Shown piece by piece: positions 1 to 4,705 of a DNA stretch of 7,496 nucleotides (position 1 is the first letter of the stretch; each line of letters starts with the position of its first letter). Both the position numbers and the translations under genes were made by a program. This stretch comes from JAQUGA01 sp964521105. Lineage in GTDB: Bacteria > Bacteroidota > Bacteroidia > Bacteroidales > WCHB1-69. Below the pieces are notes generated by a model. The model worked only from the letters and a program-made list of their open reading frames with translations. It was not told the DNA's origin and searched no databases. Location of the stretch: contig CAZFPO010000132.1 in assembly GCA_964521105.1 (NCBI GenBank), positions 1-7,496 of the forward strand, written 5' to 3'.

Positions 1-23
1 TTCTGGCGGCGAAGCCGCCAGAA
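1..23. repeat. Perfect GC-rich hairpin at window edge
   Basis: A 10-bp perfect inverted repeat (TTCTGGCGGC / GCCGCCAGAA) is separated by a 3-nt loop, GAA. It is far richer in GC than its surroundings. It is followed by a C-run and CTCTTTTCTG, so it could serve as a terminator for a gene left of the window, or be an intergenic palindromic repeat. The neighbouring gene lies outside the window, so the role is undecided. Confidence 0.7.
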
Positions 24-60
24 AGCCCCCCTCTTTTCTGAGATTAAATTCTAAAAACCT

Positions 61-97
61 GTCATTCTGAACGTAACGTAGTGGAGTGAAGAATCCC
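61..97. repeat. Probable dispersed intergenic repeat (GTCATTCTGAACG... type)
   Basis: The segment starts GTCATTCTGAACGTAACG and ends GTGAAGAATCCC. Sequences of the general form TCATTCTGAnCG...GTGAAGAATCYC are, from memory, a common non-coding repeat between genes in Bacteroidota genomes. Short arms ATTC and GAAT at its ends could pair. No coding potential is seen. Only one copy is present here, so calling it dispersed rests on recall. Confidence 0.5.
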
Positions 98-147
98 ATT
101 AATGAAAATTATTTTAACGGACAACATTGTTTTAAATTATCATATCT

Positions 148-177
148 TTGAATTCAATTTTTTGACAATTATATTTT
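148..177 (+). promoter_or_regulatory. Candidate Bacteroidota-type promoter for the 217-891 gene
   Basis: TTG at 148-150 is followed after 19 nt by TATATTTT at 170-177, one mismatch from the Bacteroidota -7 consensus TAnnTTTG, at the usual spacing. Transcription would begin near 184, giving a leader of about 30 nt. A perfect TAnnTTTG match (TATCTTTG, 143-150) exists just upstream but has no TTG at proper spacing. The region is very AT-rich, so chance matches are likely. Confidence 0.3.
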
Positions 178-216
178 TTTATGCATTCATTTTAAAATTT
201 AAAATACTAAAAAATA

Positions 217-891
217 ATGACTAGAGAAGAACAACTAACTTTTTGTGAGAAGTGTATTAATAGAAAAATGGATTTTAACCAAGGTTTAATTTGCAATCTC
301 ACCAATCAAAAAGCCACATTTGATAAAGAGTGTATTGATTTTAAAATAGATGAAACGTTTAAAAAAATAAATCCTGATGATATTGGGGGCATGCGAACAA
401 ATGATTCAAATAAAAAAATCAGTCCCGAAATCTTTGAAATTTTAAAAAAGGAACAGAATCTTAGATCGGGTATTTTAATGGGTTTAGTAACAGGAATTAT
501 TGGAGCCATATTGTGGGGAGCAATTACGGTTGTTACAAATTTTCAAATTGGCTACATGGCTATTGCTATTGGAGCTGGCGTAGGCTTTACCGTTAGAAAA
601 TTCGGGAATGGAATGGATCAAGTTTTTGGAATTTGGGGTGCAATAATTGCTTTATTTAGTGTAATTCTTGGTAATTTTTTCAGCATTATTGGCTTTATTG
701 CCAATGAATTAAATTTAGGTTTCGTTGAAACATTAACTTTGTTCAATTATTCATATTTACCAAGTGTAATGTACGAATCGTTTAGCATAATTGATATTTT
801 ATTTTACGTAATAGCTATGTATGAAGGCTATCGATTTTCGTTTAGGATTATTACTGAAAAAACATTAACAAAATACGGAGAAATCCTCTAG
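217..891 (+). CDS. Membrane protein with N-terminal four-cysteine cluster, function unknown
   Basis: This is a 224-residue protein in two parts. The soluble N-terminus has cysteines at 10, 13, 26 and 39 (TFCEKC, GLICNLT, KECIDF), spaced like a small zinc ribbon or a redox cluster. After a charged linker (about 45-82), the rest is hydrophobic: about four membrane segments near 84-106, 111-126, 135-162 and 190-208. A conserved-looking stretch IGYMAIAIGAGVGFTVRKFG (111-130) lies in the second. I recall similar proteins (an NRKMD..QGLIC..T motif followed by a GYMAI..G..VGF..RKFG core) as common hypothetical proteins in Bacteroidota, but know no function. The ATG at 217 is preceded by an A-rich stretch and no Shine-Dalgarno site, normal for the phylum. 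The gene stands alone and converges on the ATPase gene. The absence of a signal peptide suggests an inner-membrane protein with a cytoplasmic cysteine domain; this is inference. Confidence 0.85.
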   Translation: MTREEQLTFCEKCINRKMDFNQGLICNLTNQKATFDKECIDFKIDETFKKINPDDIGGMRTNDSNKKISPEIFEILKKEQNLRSGILMGLVTGIIGAILWGAITVVTNFQIGYMAIAIGAGVGFTVRKFGNGMDQVFGIWGAIIALFSVILGNFFSIIGFIANELNLGFVETLTLFNYSYLPSVMYESFSIIDILFYVIAMYEGYRFSFRIITEKTLTKYGEIL

Positions 892-988
892 TAAAAAAAC
901 TCATGACTTTACCTAATACCTTAAATCCGCAAAGGAAGTTCTATTGCAAAGAGAAAACTGATGACTAGCGATTCACTATTTTCTTAAT

Positions 989-1006
989 AGAGCGGTGCTC
1001 TGCACC
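989..1006. repeat. Two interlocked, mutually exclusive small hairpins
   Basis: AGAGC-ggt-GCTCT (989-1001) and GGTGC-tct-GCACC (994-1006) are both perfect 5-bp stems with 3-nt loops. They overlap, so only one can form at a time. The second is followed by TTTGCTTT and could act as a weak terminator for the 217-891 gene, about 100 nt past its stop. It may instead be part of a dispersed palindromic repeat. Confidence 0.5.
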
Positions 1007-1044
1007 TTTGCTTTAAAACCAAATTTTCACTTTTATTGTGATTT

Positions 1045-1066
1045 TTGTTGGTGTTGTTACCAACAA
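1045..1066. repeat. 8-bp inverted repeat (hairpin)
   Basis: TTGTTGGT at 1045-1052 and ACCAACAA at 1059-1066 are perfect complements around a 6-nt loop. No T-run follows on either strand, so it is not a typical intrinsic terminator. It belongs to the palindrome-rich gap between the convergent genes. Confidence 0.65.
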
Positions 1067-1081
1067 GTAGCATTTTCTCAT

Positions 1082-1161
1082 ACCAGAGTCTCTCAAAGAG
1101 GACTCTGGTGAAGTTTCTCAGATTATTCTGGAATTGGAGTCCTTTTCAAGAGACTCCAATT
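1082..1161. repeat. REPIN-like pair of related hairpins in inverted orientation
   Basis: Hairpin 1 has 9-bp arms (ACCAGAGTC 1082-1090, GACTCTGGT 1101-1109) and an inner CTC/GAG stem with one bulged base. Hairpin 2 has 10-bp arms (AATTGGAGTC 1132-1141, GACTCCAATT 1152-1161) and an inner CTT/AAG stem with one bulged base. The 20-nt core of hairpin 1 (1086-1105), reverse-complemented, matches the core of hairpin 2 (1137-1156) at 17 of 20 positions. They are therefore two copies of one imperfect palindrome facing opposite ways, 22 nt apart. TTTCTCA flanks hairpin 1 on both sides (1074-1080, 1114-1120). This is the architecture of REP doublets (REPINs), which in other bacteria are mobilised by RAYT transposases; no such gene is present here. 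Confidence 0.6.
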
Positions 1162-1174
1162 GGGTTGGAAAACA

Positions 1175-2383
1175 TTAATCATCAAAAAATAGATTACAAA
1201 CAACATTGTTACAAACAAATGTGTTAGCAAGAGAATAATTAGTATTGCCAGTCATATGCATTTCGGTTTTTAACCAACGTTTAAAAACTGGATCTTGAAT
1301 TGAAACTTTCTTTCCAGACACATCAATAATCTCTTTTTGTTCCAATGATTTTTTTAAACGAGAGACATTTGCTGAAGTTCCTAAATTGTATTTTTTGAGA
1401 TTTTCCGACTTGGTAAATTCACTGTCAACTCCGTTGACAATTGCTTTTAAAAAATTGAGTTGATAGGAAGTCAATTCTTCAATATTGCGATAAAATAAAA
1501 TTTTATTTTGGTCAAATAAGTCTTCTAACGCATCCAAAAAATGTTCTTCGGCAACAACCGATTGAGTTTTAATCCAAACCAACCACGACAATTGCTGAAC
1601 ATACGACGAATGACAATCTACCGCTTGACAAATTCGAGCTGAATAATCTTCGGATATTGATTTACCAGTTTGCTCAAATCGTGAGCAAATAAATGGGATC
1701 CAATCTTTCTCCGATATTTTTTGTAAAAAAATCACATCCCCAAACTTATAAAATGGCATACTCTGTTTTGAAAAAAGCTCACTAAGTATATGCATCTTAC
1801 TTCCGTACAAACAATAAGAAACCTTGTTTTGTAATTGCCATACACTTCGCATTTTCTTATGAAAGTTTTTTGAGTGTGAGAATTCAGCAATTTGCTGAAA
1901 TTCATCGATACACACAACAATTGATATTCCTTTTTCTTCTGCAATTTTTTGCGGCAATTCTAAAATATCAAGCTCTGATTGTTTATCGGAAATAATATCA
2001 AACGACAATGAAAAGTCATTTATCGGATCACTTCCAATGGTAATTTTCGGGGAAACTCGCGACAATAATCGTTTGGCATTATCAATCCACTCTTCCCATT
2101 TTGATGAAGTTTGTTTTATCAATTCAGTAGAAAATAACATGTAAAAATCTGCTTCTGTCCGACATAAAAAACCATCCAGAGTAATTACTTTTACTAATTC
2201 GTTTTTTTCATTTACAATTTTTGAAGCCTTACGCACTAAAGATGTTTTACCCCAGCGACGCGGTGAAATTAAAATTGTATTTATTCCATTTTCAAAATTA
2301 GAAATTAGTCGAGCTGTATCTTGTTCTCTATCGGTAAAATTTACTCCTTGAGTTGCTGTTCCAAATACAAATATTTTATCCAT
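1175..2383 (-). CDS. AAA/STAND-like ATPase with C-terminal winged helix (archaeal-ATPase-type family)
   Basis: This 402-residue P-loop ATPase resembles the 'archaeal ATPase' (ATPase_2-like) families that are multicopy in Bacteroidota. The N-terminus has the family's F.FGT...G.NFTDRE lead-in (6-20). Walker A is SPRRWGKTS (40-48), the typical PRR.GKTS variant. Walker B is IVVCIDEF (155-162), with D160 and E161. A YGSKMH segment (193-198) fits sensor 1. A helical lid follows (about 226-290), then a winged-helix-like domain (about 302-372: SYQLNFLKAI, SANVSRLKKSLEQKEII, VFKRWL). Residues from about 373 look extraneous, and 389-398 are encoded by a copy of the repeat found upstream of the gene. 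The ATG at 2383 has no Shine-Dalgarno site. Function is unknown; such proteins are usually guessed to be regulatory or defence-like NTPases. The promoter-overlapping inverted repeat upstream makes autoregulation through the winged helix plausible but unproven. Confidence 0.85.
   Translation of the reverse strand: MDKIFVFGTATQGVNFTDREQDTARLISNFENGINTILISPRRWGKTSLVRKASKIVNEKNELVKVITLDGFLCRTEADFYMLFSTELIKQTSSKWEEWIDNAKRLLSRVSPKITIGSDPINDFSLSFDIISDKQSELDILELPQKIAEEKGISIVVCIDEFQQIAEFSHSKNFHKKMRSVWQLQNKVSYCLYGSKMHILSELFSKQSMPFYKFGDVIFLQKISEKDWIPFICSRFEQTGKSISEDYSARICQAVDCHSSYVQQLSWLVWIKTQSVVAEEHFLDALEDLFDQNKILFYRNIEELTSYQLNFLKAIVNGVDSEFTKSENLKKYNLGTSANVSRLKKSLEQKEIIDVSGKKVSIQDPVFKRWLKTEMHMTGNTNYSLANTFVCNNVVCNLFFDD
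1194..1218. repeat. Degenerate copy of the ATPase upstream repeat, inside the 3' end of the gene
   Basis: CAAACAACATTGTT at 1197-1210 is identical to 2443-2456, and TGTTACAAACAA at 1207-1218 is identical to 2468-2479. The two half-sites of the upstream inverted repeat are thus fused with a TGTT overlap, as if the middle had been lost. On the minus strand it encodes part of the ATPase C-terminal tail. Related repeats therefore bracket the ATPase gene, about 1.3 kb apart. Confidence 0.6.
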
Positions 2384-2419
2384 GCTTTTGTTTTTTTGAA
2401 ATTGGCATTTTTAACAGCA

Positions 2420-2449
2420 CAAATATAGTCATTTTTTTAAAGCAAACAA
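2420..2449 (-). promoter_or_regulatory. Candidate promoter of the ATPase gene
   Basis: On the minus strand, TATATTTG (2420-2427) matches the Bacteroidota -7 consensus TAnnTTTG exactly. TTG (2447-2449) lies upstream with a 19-nt spacer, the usual distance. Transcription would start near 2412, giving a leader of about 30 nt before the ATG at 2383. The -33 TTG lies inside the inverted repeat starting at 2443, so anything binding the repeat would compete with RNA polymerase. Confidence 0.5.
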
Positions 2450-2488
2450 CATTGTTTGTAACAGTTTTGTTACAAACAATGTTGTTTG
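2443..2488. repeat. 46-bp inverted repeat with nested palindromes upstream of the ATPase gene
   Basis: Two 21-nt arms (2443-2463 and 2468-2488) are perfect reverse complements around a 4-nt loop, GTTT. Each arm also contains a smaller dyad: CAAACAA-CA-TTGTTTG in the left arm, and TTACAAACAA-TG-TTGTTTGTAA (2470-2491) across the right. The structure could be a tandem operator with two dyad sites, a cruciform, or the end of a mobile unit. Transcripts reading through from the propeller gene would form a long hairpin here, which could help end them, although no clear U-run follows. Confidence 0.85.
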
Positions 2489-2553
2489 TAATTTTAAGAC
2501 GCATAATTAACTTTATTTCAATGCATTATGATAACTAAAATAAAACTTCTAAC

Positions 2554-3978
2554 TTATTTTTTAATGAATTCTAAACTTGATTTTTTGTCCGAAGATATAA
2601 TTTCGAGTATATAACTTCCCGATTTTAAAGATTTAATATCGATATGGTCAGTTCCTGAATTTAGTTTTTTGGACAATATTTTCACCCCACCTAGTGAATA
2701 AACATTTACGGTACATGAGTTTTCCAAATTCTTAATAAACAATTTATCCGAAGATGGATTAGGATAAACTCCAATTTTTAAATCTTGTTTAACGTTGTTT
2801 TCAACAAAAATAATATTGTCGGACAAGCGACACATTCCCGCTATATTCGAAAACCAGATGTTTCCTTGAGCATCTTGAGCTATCCCATTTATATACGAAT
2901 GATGAATAAACCCATCGGGATTATGGTACGAAATCCAAGTTGTTCCGTCATACATGCTAATACCGTCATCGGTTGCAAACCAATACTGATTATCGGAATC
3001 TTGAAAAATTTTAGTAACATTATTATTTACTAATCCATTGGTAGATGTAAATGTTGACCAATTATTATTAAAATACTTCGCTACTCCTTTATCCGTAGCT
3101 ACCCAAATTGCACCTTGATCATCCACCATGACGTCTTTTACGCTATCGCATAAAAGACTTGAACCGCTAAATTGCTCCATACTGTTTCCGTCGAAGCGAA
3201 ACACGCCATGGGCAAATGTTCCTATCCAAAGCATATCTTCATCATCAACTACCATTGATGAAATTCCGCTTGGCAAAACATTACCTATGGTGTCCCAAGT
3301 TTGTCCGTTAAATTTCCGTATGGCATTTTCAAATGAAATAATTGGATAATTTGCAGTGTCAAAAGCTATACTACTTATTAAATAGTACATTTCATTTGGA
3401 TTTAAAGATATTTTACTCCAACCGCTACCATTTTGATAATAAACACTATCAAAAGTTGCAGCCCATATTTTACCAAAATTATCGTTACCTAAGCAATTTA
3501 TCCTATTATTATAAGCAAAAGAGATAACGGTATCAACATTTGGATAAATGTAACTCAACAAATCGTTGGTAGGCAACCATAATTTACCATCATTATCCGA
3601 GACAATTCCATTATACAATACAGGGATGTGATTCGGCATCCAAGGAAATGAATGTAAGTTTACACCAGCGTAGCGAAATAAACCACCATTTATTTCATTG
3701 TAAAGATTAGAGCCTCCTATCCATCGCTGATTAAGTGAATCAAAAGCAATCACATAGGAATTATTCATTGGCATACCATTATTTAGTGGCAACACTTCCC
3801 AAGTTGTTCCATTTAATTTATAATGATTTTGAAAAGTAGCAAACCACATATTGCCCAACGAATCGCTGGCTACTTCATAAATCTCCTGATTTTGAGGAAT
3901 GGTAGGGGTTGATGTTACGTAATCCCATGATGTTCCATTCCATTTACGCACTTTAAATCCACCCACACACCATACCAC
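2554..3978 (-). CDS. Secreted beta-propeller protein, C-terminal fragment with T9SS sorting domain
   Basis: This 474-codon ORF is most likely the downstream part of a gene broken at 3978. It holds ten two-component-regulator-propeller-type repeats (W-x-x-T/G...G-hydrophobic-x-x-[FY]-[DN]-G), with cores near residues 3, 45, 86, 134, 172, 213, 251, 292, 333 and 375. Good examples are MLWIGTFAHGVFRFDG and QYWFATDDGISMYDG. The end (about 399-474) is a T9SS type A sorting domain: VYPNPSSDKL at 404-413, then VYSLGG, LKSGSYILEI and a basic tail. It has no signal peptide of its own, so it could not reach the T9SS without the ORF upstream. The nominal GTG start overlaps the preceding TAG stop by one base (TAGTG), so coupled reinitiation is formally possible, but a frame-disrupting deletion is the better explanation. 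No kinase or DNA-binding domain is present, so this is a stand-alone extracellular propeller, perhaps for binding. Confidence 0.8.
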   Translation of the reverse strand: MVWCVGGFKVRKWNGTSWDYVTSTPTIPQNQEIYEVASDSLGNMWFATFQNHYKLNGTTWEVLPLNNGMPMNNSYVIAFDSLNQRWIGGSNLYNEINGGLFRYAGVNLHSFPWMPNHIPVLYNGIVSDNDGKLWLPTNDLLSYIYPNVDTVISFAYNNRINCLGNDNFGKIWAATFDSVYYQNGSGWSKISLNPNEMYYLISSIAFDTANYPIISFENAIRKFNGQTWDTIGNVLPSGISSMVVDDEDMLWIGTFAHGVFRFDGNSMEQFSGSSLLCDSVKDVMVDDQGAIWVATDKGVAKYFNNNWSTFTSTNGLVNNNVTKIFQDSDNQYWFATDDGISMYDGTTWISYHNPDGFIHHSYINGIAQDAQGNIWFSNIAGMCRLSDNIIFVENNVKQDLKIGVYPNPSSDKLFIKNLENSCTVNVYSLGGVKILSKKLNSGTDHIDIKSLKSGSYILEIISSDKKSSLEFIKK

Positions 3979-4580
3979 TAGGAATAAACCCGCTCCATGG
4001 TGTCTTTATGCCAATTTATACCATCAAATCTGGATACTCCTGAAAAATAATCAGGAGTGGGATGACTGTCATAGTATTGTCCAATAAAAACCACCCCGTT
4101 TTTATCCACCAATATTTCGGAAATGGGTTTTAAAAACAATTCATTGGTACTTGTATAATTGGTAAAACTTGTTCCATTGAATTTTGACACCAATCCATCG
4201 TCTGAACCAAACCACATATTACCTTGTAAATCGCAAGCCATAGCACAAATGTGATTAGAGACTAAACCTTTGGTTGTATTATATTTGGTGATAACATTGT
4301 TTTGATACGAAAAAGCACCATCCAAAAAAGTTCCAAACCACATTTTACCATTATTATCTTTGGCTAAAGACAATATTTCACCACCAATTCGTTGGATAAA
4401 ATTACCGTTTAAATCGAATTTATATGCGCCACTCATCGTACCAACCCAAACAATGCTATCATAAACTTTGATGGTGGTTGAAACAACCGGCGAAAATACA
4501 TCTTTCCAGTACTGTGCTTTTGACTGAAATGTAAATGCCAAAAATAAAATAACGCTAATGAGTAATGTTTTTGTTTTCAT
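3978..4580 (-). CDS. Secreted beta-propeller protein, N-terminal fragment with signal peptide
   Basis: This 200-codon ORF starts with a clear Sec signal peptide: MKTK, a hydrophobic core at 5-18, and probable cleavage after SKA at 22, leaving Gln first. Four propeller repeats follow, with cores near residues 45 (IVWVGTMSGAYKFD), 81 (KMWFGTFLDGAFSY), 123 (NMWFGSDDGL..KFNG) and 165 (VVFIGQYYD..GVSRFDG). The frame ends in TAG at 3978-3980, right after DGINWHKDTMERVYS. The next repeat (VVWCVGGFKVRKWNG) continues one frame over, immediately downstream. The piece has no T9SS sorting domain, so alone it would stay in the periplasm as half a propeller. Together with the 2554-3978 ORF it makes about 674 residues: signal peptide, 14 repeats and sorting domain. 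The ATG at 4580 is fixed by the signal peptide. Confidence 0.8.
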   Translation of the reverse strand: MKTKTLLISVILFLAFTFQSKAQYWKDVFSPVVSTTIKVYDSIVWVGTMSGAYKFDLNGNFIQRIGGEILSLAKDNNGKMWFGTFLDGAFSYQNNVITKYNTTKGLVSNHICAMACDLQGNMWFGSDDGLVSKFNGTSFTNYTSTNELFLKPISEILVDKNGVVFIGQYYDSHPTPDYFSGVSRFDGINWHKDTMERVYS

Positions 4581-4590
4581 AGTGTTGTAT

Positions 4591-4628
4591 TTTTAATTTA
4601 GTTTTAATACTTATTTTAATTTAGTTTT
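4591..4628. repeat. 15-nt direct repeat upstream of the propeller gene
   Basis: TTTTAATTTAGTTTT occurs at 4591-4605 and again at 4614-4628, with a 23-nt period. It lies in the leader region 11-48 nt upstream of the ATG at 4580. It could be a small tandem duplication; no TAnnTTTG promoter match was found in this stretch. Confidence 0.5.
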
Positions 4629-4676
4629 GGCCGTCGAGTGTGGTTTTGGTCGTCGAGCGTAGTCGAGACGAACGAC
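4624..4676. repeat. GTCGAG-rich probable dispersed intergenic repeat
   Basis: GTTTTGGYCGTCGAGYGT occurs at 4624-4641 and 4643-4660, two mismatches apart, with a 19-nt period. The second copy runs on into AGTCGAGACGAACGAC. On the minus strand this reads GTCTCGACTACGCTCGACGA, which I recall as a widespread intergenic repeat type in Bacteroidota. It fills most of the 125-base gap between the propeller gene and the 631-residue gene. Confidence 0.5.
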
Positions 4677-4705
4677 TTACAAAACCGACGCCGAAACTCC
4701 ATAAT

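Noticed and set aside
306..509. 67-residue minus-strand ORF opposite the cysteine-cluster membrane protein
   Set aside because: It is an antisense shadow with no recognisable features.
1045..1227. 60-residue plus-strand ORF in the convergent gap
   Set aside because: It runs through several hairpins and the ATPase 3' end, has no recognisable domain, and its sequence is explained by the palindromes.
1732..1944. 70-residue minus-strand ORF inside the ATPase gene
   Set aside because: It is another frame of the ATPase, which has clear Walker motifs in its own frame.
2443..2488. Intrinsic terminator for the propeller gene
   Set aside because: The stem is long but AT-rich and the following minus-strand bases (CTTTAAAAAAATG) lack a U-run; the nested dyads and promoter overlap fit a regulatory or mobile role better.
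2785..3527. Plus-strand ORFs of 61-82 residues opposite the propeller gene
   Set aside because: They are antisense shadows of a gene with 10 clear repeats and a T9SS sorting domain on the minus strand.
3985..4000. GGGTTTA, a canonical -1 slippery heptamer, just before the stop of the N-terminal propeller ORF
   Set aside because: The heptamer is not in the zero-frame phase needed (frame reads CGG GTT TAT), so slipping would not lead into the downstream ORF.
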